From contig JAHECM010000105.1 in NCBI GenBank assembly GCA_024641725.1, positions 1 to 6,716 on the forward strand: 6,716 nucleotides of DNA, in the 5' to 3' direction. Both the position numbers and the translations under genes were made by a program. A model generated the notes under the pieces. It saw only the letters and a list, made by a program, of their open reading frames with translations, was not told the DNA's origin and ran no database searches. This stretch comes from Limnohabitans sp. GTDB lineage: Bacteria > Pseudomonadota > Gammaproteobacteria > Burkholderiales > Burkholderiaceae_C. Shown in pieces: positions 1 through 5,975 of the stretch (position 1 is its first letter; the number at the start of each line of letters is the position of its first letter).

Positions 1-644
1 GCTTCGGCTTTGTCAATCTTGTGGGCGTAGGTCACGCCCTCGGTGGGCTGCACTTGGCGCGGCAACGCGTCCAGCGTGGCCAGGGCCTGCACGATGGCCA
101 CGCCGCCCAGCGCGGCCAAGCGGTCGTGCAGCACGGCGGTGGTGTCGGAGGGCAAGAGGGCTTCAGTGCGCAGCAGCAGCATGTCGCCGGTGTCCAGCCC
201 CGCGTCCATCTGCATGATGGTGATGCCGGTTTGCGCGTCCCCCGCCTCGATGGCGCGGTGGATGGGCGCCGCGCCGCGCCAGCGCGGCAAGATGGAGGCG
301 TGGATGTTCAAGCAGCCCTTGGGCGGCAAGTCCAGCACCCACTGCGGCAGGATCAAGCCGTATGCGGCCACGATCATGGCGTCGGCTTGGGCAGCCAACA
401 GGGTGTCGCGGGCGGCGGCGGCGTCTTCGGGGTATTTACCGTCCAGGCGCAAGCTGCGCGGCTGGGCCACCGGCACGCCCTGCGCCAGCGCCCATTGCTT
501 GACGGGCGAGACCTGCAGCTTCATGCCGCGACCTGCGGGGCGGTCGGGTTGGGACAGCACCAGCACGATCTCGTGCCCCGCCTCGTGCAAGGCGGCCATG
601 GCCACCTGGGCAAATTCGGGCGTGCCCGCAAAAATCAGTCGCAT
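1..644 (-). CDS. fmt: Methionyl-tRNA formyltransferase, N-terminal 214 codons (partial at left edge)
   Basis: Fmt transfers a formyl group from 10-formyltetrahydrofolate to Met-tRNAfMet in the cytoplasm, producing the initiator tRNA. The reverse strand from the ATG at 644 reads MRLIFAGTPEFA, the usual start of the Rossmann-like formyltransferase domain. The catalytic region LNIHASILPRWRGAAPI lies at about residues 112-128, with Asn113 and His115, followed by MDAGLDTGDM with Asp151. These are spaced exactly like Asn106, His108 and Asp144 of the E. coli enzyme. The reading frame is open to the window edge at VTYAHKIDKAE. About 100 residues, mainly the C-terminal tRNA-binding domain, should lie beyond it, since the family is about 315 aa. 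The start is 7 nt after the def stop, with only a weak GAG-type ribosome-binding site, so translation is probably coupled to def. Family assignment is secure. Confidence 0.96.
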   Translation of the reverse strand, partial: MRLIFAGTPEFAQVAMAALHEAGHEIVLVLSQPDRPAGRGMKLQVSPVKQWALAQGVPVAQPRSLRLDGKYPEDAAAARDTLLAAQADAMIVAAYGLILPQWVLDLPPKGCLNIHASILPRWRGAAPIHRAIEAGDAQTGITIMQMDAGLDTGDMLLLRTEALLPSDTTAVLHDRLAALGGVAIVQALATLDALPRQVQPTEGVTYAHKIDKAE

Positions 645-651
645 GCGGGGC

Positions 652-1158
652 TCAGCGCTCGTCACGCAGCGACTTGACCATCTTGGTCTTGATGCGCCCT
701 TGCTTGAGCGGCGAGAGGTATTCCACAAACACCTTGCCCTTGAGGTGGTCCAGCTCGTGTTGGATGCAGATCGCCAGCAAGCCCTCGGCTTCGAGGGTGC
801 GGCTTTGGCCCTCGCCGTCCAGTGCCGTGACTTTGACCGCTGTGGCGCGCTCCACGCCGTCGTAAATGCCCGGCACCGACAGGCAGCCCTCGTCGCCCTT
901 GACGCGCTCCTCGCTGAGCCAAGTGATTTCGGGGTTGATCAGCACCAGCGGCGCGTTGCGCTCTTCGGAGGTGTCGATCACCACCAGGCGCTCGTGCACG
1001 TCGATTTGTGTGGCCGCCAGGCCAATGCCGCTGGCCTCGTACATGGTCTCCAGCATGTCAGCGATCAGCGCCTTGATGCGCGCATCCACCGCCTGCACGG
1101 GCTGGGCCACTTTGTTCAGACGCGGGTCGGGGTAACGGAGGATGGGGAGCAAAGCCAT
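652..1158 (-). CDS. def: Peptide deformylase
   Basis: This metalloenzyme removes the formyl group from the N-terminal methionine of nascent chains and so undoes what Fmt adds. The 168-aa product matches the usual length (E. coli 169 aa). All three signature motifs are present: GIGLAATQ at residues 44-51, EGCLS at 90-94 with metal ligand Cys92, and QHELDH at 133-138 with metal ligands His134 and His138 and catalytic Glu135. The protein begins MALLPILRYPDPRL, as expected for a type 1 bacterial deformylase. The basic tail ends KMVKSLRDER. It is the first gene of a def-fmt operon, with 7 nt to fmt, and is transcribed away from dprA. No strong Shine-Dalgarno sequence precedes the ATG. No catalytic residue is missing. 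Confidence 0.98.
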   Translation of the reverse strand: MALLPILRYPDPRLNKVAQPVQAVDARIKALIADMLETMYEASGIGLAATQIDVHERLVVIDTSEERNAPLVLINPEITWLSEERVKGDEGCLSVPGIYDGVERATAVKVTALDGEGQSRTLEAEGLLAICIQHELDHLKGKVFVEYLSPLKQGRIKTKMVKSLRDER

Positions 1159-1163
1159 GGTTC

Positions 1164-1188
1164 ACAGGTCAAAAAATCAATGGCCTGT
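1164..1188. repeat. Imperfect inverted repeat in the def/dprA divergent spacer
   Basis: Arms ACAGGTC (1164-1170) and GGCCTGT (1182-1188) are inverted copies with one mismatch, around an AT-rich 11-bp spacer (aaaaaatcaat). The repeat begins 5 bp upstream of the def ATG. It could be an operator in the shared promoter region or a weak hairpin in the def leader. Arms of 7 bp with one mismatch can also arise by chance. Confidence 0.35.
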
Positions 1189-1235
1189 ATTTTCGGTCAT
1201 TTCCGGGTGCCGCCCTCCGCCGCCGCAAAAGCGCA

Positions 1236-1264
1236 TTGCCGCGCCACGGGCTTTGCCACAGAAT
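1236..1264 (+). promoter_or_regulatory. Candidate sigma-70 promoter for dprA
   Basis: TTGCCG (1236-1241) and CAGAAT (1259-1264) each match the consensus hexamers at 4 of 6 positions and are separated by 17 bp. Transcription would start near 1271, giving a leader of about 27 nt before dprA. The match is weak and rests on pattern alone. Confidence 0.3.
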
Positions 1265-1286
1265 GGGCCCACAAAGCCAAAAAGGC

Positions 1287-1295
1287 AGGGAGGGG
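1287..1295 (+). promoter_or_regulatory. Ribosome-binding site that fixes the dprA start
   Basis: The purine run AGGGAGGGG contains GGAGG (1289-1293) and ends 2 nt before the ATG at 1298. The frame is open upstream to an ATG at 1142, but that start would lie inside def on the other strand and would add 52 proline- and basic-rich residues unlike any DprA domain. The site at 1298 is therefore chosen. Confidence 0.75.
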
Positions 1296-1297
1296 AC

Positions 1298-2467
1298 ATG
1301 ATCACCACGCGTGAAGAGCTGGGTTTGTGGCTGCGTCTGACGCTCGCACCCGGCGTTGGGCCTGAAACGATTCGCCGCTTGTTGGCCACTTGGGGGCTGC
1401 CCACCAACATCTTGGCGCAAAGCGCCACGGCCTTGCGCCAAGTGCTCACCGCCCGGCAAGCCTTGGCCTTGCAAAGCGAGCCCGAAGGCTGGGCCAGCCT
1501 GCTGGCCGACACTTGGGACTGGTTGCAAGCAGCACCGGCGCACCCCGGCACAGGCCGCGCCATCGTCACCCTGGGCGACGCCGACTACCCCGCGCCACTG
1601 CTGGACACCGCCGACCCACCCATCTTGCTGTACACCCTTGGGCAAACCGCCTGGCTGCCCCATTTGCAGGCCGACAAAGCCATCGCCATTGTGGGCAGCC
1701 GCAACCCGACGCCACAAGGCTTGGTGAACGCGCGGGCCTTTGCACAGACGCTGGCGGCCAGCGGCCTGACCGTGGTGTCGGGTCTGGCGCTGGGTGTGGA
1801 TGGAGCCGCGCACGAAGGCGCTCTGGACGGTGCCCCCGAAGGCCAGCTGCCCACCGTGGCGCTGGTCGGCACCGGGCTGGACCGGGTCTATCCCAAACAG
1901 CATTTGGCGCTGGCGCACCGCATCGCCGAGCGCGGTTTGATCTTGAGCGAATACCCGCTGGGCACGCCGCCGCTGAACGCCAATTTTCCGCGCCGCAACC
2001 GGCTGATTTCAGGACTCTCGCAAGGCACTTTGGTGGTTGAGGCGGCGCTCAAGTCCGGCTCACTGATCACCGCCCGCGAAGCGCTGGACCAAGGCCGCGA
2101 GGTGTTTGCCATTCCCGGCTCGATCCATTCCACGCTGGCCAAGGGCTGCCACGCGCTCATCAAGCAAGGGGCCAAACTGGTGGAGTCGGCGCAAGACGTC
2201 TTGGAAGAGTTGCGCCTGCCCGACCCGGCGGCGCAGCGGTCCTTGCCGTTGGAGTCGTTGGAAGCTCAGGATTCATCCGATTCACCCGACTCGGACGACA
2301 ACGCGCTGCTGCGCTGCCTGGGCCACGACCCGGTGGGGCTGGATGCGCTGCAAGCGCGCTGCGGCTGGGACACCGCCCGGCTGCAAGCCGCGCTGCTGGA
2401 GCTGGAGCTGCTCGGGCAAGTCAGCCGCTTGCCGGGGGGCTTGTTCCAGCGCTTGAGCCGGGTTTGA
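1298..2467 (+). CDS. dprA: DNA-processing protein DprA (Smf)
   Basis: DprA binds incoming single-stranded DNA in the cytoplasm and loads RecA during natural transformation. It is also conserved in species not known to be competent. The 389-aa product has three parts. An N-terminal helical SAM/HhH-like region occupies about residues 5-60 (LAPGVGPETIRRLL). The Rossmann-fold core spans about 88-305, with AIVGSRNPTPQG at 130-141, SGLALGVDGAAH at 161-172, ALVGTGLDRVYP at 188-199, NFPRRNRLISGLS at 229-241, SGSLITAREALDQGR at 253-267 and FAIPGS at 270-275. A C-terminal winged-helix domain covers about 334-387. A polar linker (about 306-333) containing DSSDSPDSDD joins the last two. Glycine follows the Asp of the GVD motif (GVDGAAH) where many homologues have alanine, a mild change. 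The gene is divergent from def and convergent with secF, so it is probably transcribed alone. Its last codons lie within an 11-bp tandem repeat. Confidence 0.96.
   Translation: MITTREELGLWLRLTLAPGVGPETIRRLLATWGLPTNILAQSATALRQVLTARQALALQSEPEGWASLLADTWDWLQAAPAHPGTGRAIVTLGDADYPAPLLDTADPPILLYTLGQTAWLPHLQADKAIAIVGSRNPTPQGLVNARAFAQTLAASGLTVVSGLALGVDGAAHEGALDGAPEGQLPTVALVGTGLDRVYPKQHLALAHRIAERGLILSEYPLGTPPLNANFPRRNRLISGLSQGTLVVEAALKSGSLITAREALDQGREVFAIPGSIHSTLAKGCHALIKQGAKLVESAQDVLEELRLPDPAAQRSLPLESLEAQDSSDSPDSDDNALLRCLGHDPVGLDALQARCGWDTARLQAALLELELLGQVSRLPGGLFQRLSRV
2270..2296 (+). repeat. 9-bp in-frame tandem repeat in the dprA linker
   Basis: Three adjacent 9-mers, gattcatcc, gattcaccc and gactcggac, are in the dprA frame and encode DSS, DSP and DSD. 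They lie in the linker between the Rossmann core and the winged helix. The first two differ at one base and the third is more diverged, which suggests small in-frame duplications in a length-tolerant linker. Confidence 0.55.
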
Positions 2468-2505
2468 GCCGGGTTTGAGCCGCGTTTGAGTCGGGTTTGA
2501 AGAGC
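2451..2505 (+). repeat. 11-bp tandem repeat array spanning the dprA stop
   Basis: Five consecutive 11-bp units fit the pattern GTTTGAGCCGG: 2451-2461 (one change), 2462-2472 (consensus), 2473-2483 (one change), 2484-2494 (one change) and 2495-2505 (degenerate after GTTTGA). The first unit encodes the end of DprA and the second supplies its stop, TGA at 2465-2467. Because 11 is not a multiple of 3, the TGAs at 2465, 2476 and 2487 fall in three different frames. The array occupies most of the 51-bp convergent dprA/secF spacer. I see no good intrinsic terminator in that spacer. Confidence 0.85.
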
Positions 2506-2518
2506 CCCTGCGCTGCGG

Positions 2519-3472
2519 TCAGACCACCGCGCCGTGGTTCTCGTCGCTGGGGTCTTCGCCCTCTTTTTTGATCGGCTTGATCAAGTCTTCGCGCTGCACG
2601 CCCAGCCACATGGCGATCGCTGCGGCCACAAAGACCGAAGAATAAATGCCGAACAAAATGCCGATGGTCAGCGCCATGGCAAAGTAATGCAGCGTCTCGC
2701 CCCCAAACAGCAGCATGGACAGCACCATGATCTGGGTGCAGCCGTGGGTGATGATGGTGCGGCTGATGGTGGAGGTGATGGCGTTGTCGATCACTTCCAC
2801 CGTGTTCATCTTGCGGTAACGCCGAAAATTTTCGCGAATCCGGTCAAAAATCACCACCGATTCGTTGACCGAATAACCCAGCACGGCCAACACCGCAGCC
2901 AGCACCGCCAGAGAAAACTCCCACTGGAAGAAGGCAAAAAAGCCCAAGATGATGACCACGTCGTGCAAGTTGGCGATGATGGCCGAGACGGCGAACTTCC
3001 ACTCGAAGCGGATGGCCAGATAAATCATGATGCCCACCACCACAAAGGCCAGCGCCTTGAGCCCGTCCACCGCCAGCTCGTCGCCCACCTGTGGGCCGAC
3101 AAACTCGGTGCGGCGCAGCGTCACGTCGGGCGCGTCGGCCTTGAGCGCGGCCATGACCTTGTCGCTTTGCTGCGCAGAGCTGACGCCTTTTTGGGCAGGC
3201 AAGCGGATCATCACATCACGCGCCGTGCCAAAGTTCTGGATCTGGACTTCCGAGAACCCCAGCGTGCCCACTTTGGCGCGCACCTGGTTCAAGTCAGCGG
3301 GCTGGCTGTAGCTGACTTCCATCAGCGTGCCCCCTGTGAACTCGACCGACAGGTGCAGGCCTTTGCTGAACAAGAAGAACACCGCCAACGCAAACGTCAC
3401 GAAGGACACGGCATTGAAGACCAACGCGTTCTTCATGAACGGGATGTCTTTTTTGATTTTGAAAAATTCCAT
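2519..3472 (-). CDS. secF: Protein translocase subunit SecF
   Basis: SecF is an inner-membrane protein that forms, with SecD, the proton-driven accessory to SecYEG that pulls exported proteins out on the periplasmic side. The 317-aa product has the SecF layout. TM1 is at about 15-36 and is followed by VEFTGGT (43-49). A periplasmic P1 domain ends in FVGPQVGDEL (124-133). Five further membrane segments lie at about 135-155, 160-180, 185-207, 240-258 and 265-291. The signature GYSVNESVVIFDRIRENFR (199-217) lies in and after TM4. Arg238 in SRTIITHG corresponds to the conserved TM5 arginine. Glu204 stands where E. coli and many others have Asp. The ATG at 3472 has GGGAG on the mRNA 9 nt upstream, and the gene follows secD by 16 nt. 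It is the last gene of the yajC-secD-secF operon and converges on dprA. Confidence 0.97.
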   Translation of the reverse strand: MEFFKIKKDIPFMKNALVFNAVSFVTFALAVFFLFSKGLHLSVEFTGGTLMEVSYSQPADLNQVRAKVGTLGFSEVQIQNFGTARDVMIRLPAQKGVSSAQQSDKVMAALKADAPDVTLRRTEFVGPQVGDELAVDGLKALAFVVVGIMIYLAIRFEWKFAVSAIIANLHDVVIILGFFAFFQWEFSLAVLAAVLAVLGYSVNESVVIFDRIRENFRRYRKMNTVEVIDNAITSTISRTIITHGCTQIMVLSMLLFGGETLHYFAMALTIGILFGIYSSVFVAAAIAMWLGVQREDLIKPIKKEGEDPSDENHGAVV

Positions 3473-3488
3473 GATGTGTATCTCCCGC

Positions 3489-5369
3489 TCAATCGGCCTT
3501 GACCACCGACGAGCCTTCGGCGCGCCAGACGGTGCCGATGGACACGCCTTTGAGTTTTTTCTTGCTGCCGTACCAGAGGTTGACCAAACCGCGCGAGAAG
3601 AACACCGCAGAGAACATGCTGGTCAAAATGCCGATGCAATGCACCACCGCAAAGCCACGCACCGGGCCGGAGCCAAAGGCCAGCAAGGCCACACCGGCGA
3701 TCAAGGTGGTGATGTTGGAGTCCAAGATCGTGGCCCAAGCGCGGTCGTAACCGGCATGGATCGCGGCTTGCGGGCTGGCCCCGTTGCGCAGCTCTTCACG
3801 CACGCGCTCATTGATCAGCACGTTGGAGTCGATCGCCATGCCCAAAGCCAGCGCCATGGCGGCCATGCCCGGCAGCGTCAGCGTGGCTTGCAGCATCGAC
3901 AAAATGGCCACCAAGAACAAGAGGTTCACGGCCAGCGCAATGCCCGAGAAGGCACCGAACATCATGTAATAAATGCACATGAAGGCCACGATGACCAAGA
4001 ACCCCCAGGTCACGCTGTTGAAGCCTTTGGCAATGTTCTCGGCCCCCAAGCTGGGGCCGATGGTGCGCTCTTCGATGATCTCCATCGGCGCGGCCAGCGA
4101 ACCGGCGCGCAGCAAGAGCGCGGTGTCGTTGGCCTCTGCGGTGGTCATGCGACCCGAAATTTGCACGCGACCGCCACCAATTTCAGAGCGGATCACAGGG
4201 GCTGTGACGACTTCGCCTTTGCCTTTTTCAAACAGCACAATGGCCATGCGCTTGCCAATGCTTTCGCGGGTCACGTCTTTGAAGATGCGCGCACCCTTGG
4301 CGTCCAGCGTCAAGTTGACCACCGGCTCTTGTGTTTGGCTGTCAAAGCCGGGCTGGGCGTCGGTGAGGTTGTCGCCGGTCAGCACCACTTGTTTTTTAAC
4401 GATCAGGGGCTGGCCGCTGCGCTCCAAATAGCGGTCGGTGCCAAAGGGCACCAAGCCGCCTTCGCGCTCGGCGGCACGGGCTTCGGTGCTCTCGTCCACC
4501 ATGCGCACTTCGAGCGTGGCGGTGCGGCCCAAAATGTCTTTGGCCTTGGCGGTGTCTTGCACGCCGGGCAACTGCACCACGATGCGGTCCAGCCCTTGCT
4601 GTTGGATCACCGGCTCGGCCACGCCCAGTTCGTTGATCCGGTTGTGCAAGGTGGTGATGTTTTGCTTGAGCGCCTGCTCTTGCACCTTGCGGGCGGCTTC
4701 GGGCTTCATGCTGGCGCTGAGCTTGATGTCGCTGCCGTCCACACTGTCGGTGACCAGCAAGTCAGGGAATTGGTTGCTCAGCACGCTCTTGGTCAACGCC
4801 AGCTGCTGCGCGTCGCGCAGGCGGATTTCCAGGCCCTGCCCATTGCGCACGATGCCGCCATGGCGGATGTCTTTTTCACGCAGCACGGCACGCAAATCGC
4901 CCGCCAGTGCGTCCACGCGCTGGGTCAGCGCGGCCTTCATGTCCACTTGCAGCATGAAGTGCACCCCACCGCGCAAATCCAAGCCCAGGTACATGGGCGA
5001 AGCGTGCAAGGCGCTCAGCCACACGGGTGAGCGCGAGACCAAGTTCAGCGCCACCACGTACTGCGGGTCAGCCGGGTCCGCGATCAGCGCTTTCTGAATC
5101 GCGTCTTTGGCCTTGAGCTGAACGTCGGTCGAGTCAAAGCGGGCCCGGATGGAACTGCCCTCCAGCGACAACACTTGGGGCGTCAGATTGGCCGCCTTCA
5201 AGGCGTCTTCAACCCTTTGCAGCGTGGCGGTGTCCACCTTGACGGTGGCTTTGCCCGAGGACACTTGCACCGCAGGCGCTTCGCCAAAAAAGTTGGGCAG
5301 GGTGTAGATCACCCCCAGCAACAGCGCGATCACGATGATCGCGTACTTCCAGACCGGGTAACGGTTCAT
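3489..5369 (-). CDS. secD: Protein translocase subunit SecD
   Basis: SecD is the larger RND-like subunit of the SecDF complex. The 626-aa product is near the usual proteobacterial length (E. coli 615 aa). TM1 is at about 8-27. A large periplasmic part follows, with YLGLDLRGGVHF at 127-138, the P1 motif NRINELGVAEP at 243-253 and QLPGVQD at 266-272. A further periplasmic section reaches RTIGPSLG at 435-442. Five C-terminal membrane segments lie between about 450 and 600. The signature LPGMAAMALALGMAIDSN (499-516) carries Asp514, the equivalent of the proton-path Asp519 of E. coli, and is followed by ERVREELR (521-528). The ATG at 5369 has only a GAG-type ribosome-binding site. A terminator-like hairpin lies in the 70-nt gap after yajC and may set the secD level. 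The gene is intact. Confidence 0.98.
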   Translation of the reverse strand: MNRYPVWKYAIIVIALLLGVIYTLPNFFGEAPAVQVSSGKATVKVDTATLQRVEDALKAANLTPQVLSLEGSSIRARFDSTDVQLKAKDAIQKALIADPADPQYVVALNLVSRSPVWLSALHASPMYLGLDLRGGVHFMLQVDMKAALTQRVDALAGDLRAVLREKDIRHGGIVRNGQGLEIRLRDAQQLALTKSVLSNQFPDLLVTDSVDGSDIKLSASMKPEAARKVQEQALKQNITTLHNRINELGVAEPVIQQQGLDRIVVQLPGVQDTAKAKDILGRTATLEVRMVDESTEARAAEREGGLVPFGTDRYLERSGQPLIVKKQVVLTGDNLTDAQPGFDSQTQEPVVNLTLDAKGARIFKDVTRESIGKRMAIVLFEKGKGEVVTAPVIRSEIGGGRVQISGRMTTAEANDTALLLRAGSLAAPMEIIEERTIGPSLGAENIAKGFNSVTWGFLVIVAFMCIYYMMFGAFSGIALAVNLLFLVAILSMLQATLTLPGMAAMALALGMAIDSNVLINERVREELRNGASPQAAIHAGYDRAWATILDSNITTLIAGVALLAFGSGPVRGFAVVHCIGILTSMFSAVFFSRGLVNLWYGSKKKLKGVSIGTVWRAEGSSVVKAD

Positions 5370-5382
5370 AGGGACTCGCGTG

Positions 5383-5408
5383 AAAAAAGAGGGCGCGCTG
5401 AAAGCGCC
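5383..5408 (-). terminator. Terminator-like hairpin and U-tract between yajC and secD (possible attenuator)
   Basis: Read in the operon direction, GGCGC (5408-5404), the loop TTTCAGC and GCGCC (5396-5392) form a 5-bp GC stem. An alternative pairing is GCGCT-TTC-AGCGC. The stem is followed by C and then TCTTTTTT (5390-5383). This is the form of a rho-independent terminator, placed after yajC and 13 nt before the secD ATG. As secD and secF are needed downstream, partial termination or attenuation is more likely than a full stop. The stem is short. Confidence 0.5.
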
Positions 5409-5425
5409 AAATGCACCAAATGCGC
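5408..5425. repeat. 9-bp direct repeat in the yajC-secD spacer
   Basis: CAAATGCAC (5408-5416) is followed directly by CAAATGCGC (5417-5425), one base different. A third, weaker copy (6 of 9) lies at 5399-5407. On the mRNA the repeat places a second GGCGC (5426-5422) upstream of the terminator-like stem. That copy could pair with GCGCC (5396-5392) in place of the nearer arm. Confidence 0.55.
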
Positions 5426-5439
5426 CGAGAGCGAAAAAA

Positions 5440-5775
5440 TTACTTCAGGGAGCCTTTGGGCAAGACTTGCACCACAGCGCTGCGCTGCATTTGCACTTCC
5501 ACGCCGCTGGCGATTTCCACGCCAATGTGGGATTCGCCCAACTTGCTGACTTTGCCCAGCAAGCCGCCAGCGGTGACGACTTCATCGCCCTTGGCCAGCG
5601 CGTCGATCATCGAGCGGTGCTCTTTTTGCTTTTTCATCTGGGGGCGGATCATGACGAAATACAGCACGCCAAACATCAGCAGCAAAGGCAGCATGCTCAT
5701 CAAAGTGGACTGCATGTCGCCACCGGCAGCTGCGGCTGCGGGGGCGGTCTGGGCAAAAGCGGACGAAATGAACAT
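5440..5775 (-). CDS. yajC: Sec translocon accessory protein YajC
   Basis: YajC is a small inner-membrane protein that co-purifies with SecDF and is encoded with it in most proteobacteria. The 111-aa product has a short Ala-rich N-terminus (MFISSAFAQTAPAAAAAGGD), one membrane segment at about 25-43, the family motif VMIRPQMKKQKEHR (41-54) and a cytoplasmic domain with GDEVVTAGGLLGKV (63-76). The start at 5775 has GGAG on the mRNA 7 nt upstream and gives the usual YajC N-terminus. An ATG 13 codons further upstream (5814) lacks such support. The gene ends in TAA, 70 nt before secD. It is first in the operon and has its own promoter candidate in the spacer with rhtA. A palindrome lies directly upstream of the ribosome-binding site. 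Confidence 0.95.
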   Translation of the reverse strand: MFISSAFAQTAPAAAAAGGDMQSTLMSMLPLLLMFGVLYFVMIRPQMKKQKEHRSMIDALAKGDEVVTAGGLLGKVSKLGESHIGVEIASGVEVQMQRSAVVQVLPKGSLK

Positions 5776-5787
5776 CTTGTGACTCCA

Positions 5788-5802
5788 CAAATTCGGAATT
5801 TG
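5788..5802. promoter_or_regulatory. 15-bp palindrome next to the yajC ribosome-binding site
   Basis: CAAATTC-G-GAATTTG is a perfect inverted repeat with 7-bp arms and a 1-bp centre, lying 12 bp upstream of the yajC ATG. On the mRNA it can form a 6-bp AU-rich hairpin (CAAAUU, loop CCG, AAUUUG) ending one base before the GGAG Shine-Dalgarno. It could be an operator for a dimeric regulator or an RNA element acting on yajC initiation. No known regulator site was recognised. Confidence 0.5.
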
Positions 5803-5849
5803 AATCTCCGGCAAACGCCCCTCAATGGGTGCTTGCAGGCCAACCGGGG

Positions 5850-5880
5850 ATTGTATGCGGCGCTATCATCCGATCCGCAA
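5850..5880 (-). promoter_or_regulatory. Candidate promoter of the yajC-secD-secF operon
   Basis: On the reverse strand TTGCGG (5880-5875) is followed after 19 bp by TACAAT (5855-5850), a 5 of 6 match to the -10 consensus. The predicted start near 5843 gives a leader of about 68 nt to yajC. The -10 is good; the 19-bp spacing is longer than ideal. Confidence 0.45.
5864..5869 (+). promoter_or_regulatory. Candidate -10 element for rhtA
   Basis: TATCAT matches the sigma-70 -10 consensus at 5 of 6 positions. No convincing -35 hexamer sits 16-18 bp upstream (CAACCG at 5841-5846 is poor). The element lies between the -10 and -35 of the opposing yajC promoter candidate, so the two promoters would overlap. 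Transcription would start near 5876. Confidence 0.3.
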
Positions 5881-5975
5881 TGCACCTGCTGCGCACGGGC
5901 TTTGTGCCCTTTGGTGTTTTCCCTGAGCTTGAAAGTTTGATGTGTCCTTCCCTGTCTGGCCCGTGGCCGCCCTGA
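5880..5975 (+). CDS. Possible 31-codon leader ORF overlapping the rhtA start
   Basis: ATG at 5880 opens a frame encoding MHLLRTGFVPFGVFPELESL, then eleven more residues ending GPWPP, and stops with TGA at 5973-5975. Its codon 21 is an ATG (5940-5942) that overlaps the GTG start of rhtA as ATGTG. Its stop overlaps an in-frame internal ATG of rhtA as TGATG. I recognise no domain. No ribosome-binding site is visible, though the ORF begins only a few bases after the predicted transcript start. It may be a regulatory leader peptide or a chance frame. Confidence 0.2.
   Translation: MHLLRTGFVPFGVFPELESLMCPSLSGPWPP

Noticed and set aside
1142..1297. A 52-codon N-terminal extension of dprA starting at ATG 1142.
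   Set aside because: It would start inside def on the other strand, has no DprA-like sequence, and ignores the AGGGAGGGG ribosome-binding site just before 1298.
43..1314. A 423-codon open frame on the + strand across fmt and def.
   Set aside because: It is antisense to two unmistakable enzymes with all catalytic motifs in place, and its translation resembles no protein family.
2506..2530. GCGGT/ACCGC inverted repeat (2515-2519 and 2526-2530) as a terminator at the end of secF.
   Set aside because: It lies over the secF stop, has 5-bp arms and no U-tract on either strand.
3327..5030. A 567-codon open frame on the + strand, antisense to secD and the start of secF.
   Set aside because: It is rich in His, Gln, Gly and Ala, has no recognisable domain, and is the complement of strongly conserved secD/secF codons. 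High-GC codon bias commonly leaves such antisense frames open.
5776..5814. A 13-codon N-terminal extension of yajC from ATG 5814.
   Set aside because: It lacks a clear ribosome-binding site, runs through the palindrome, and is not part of a normal YajC N-terminus; the start at 5775 has GGAG at good spacing.
5897..5920. GGGC-TTTGT-GCCC hairpin followed by a T-rich stretch in the rhtA leader, as a possible attenuator.
   Set aside because: The stem is only 4 bp and the T-run is interrupted by GG, so it is too weak to call.
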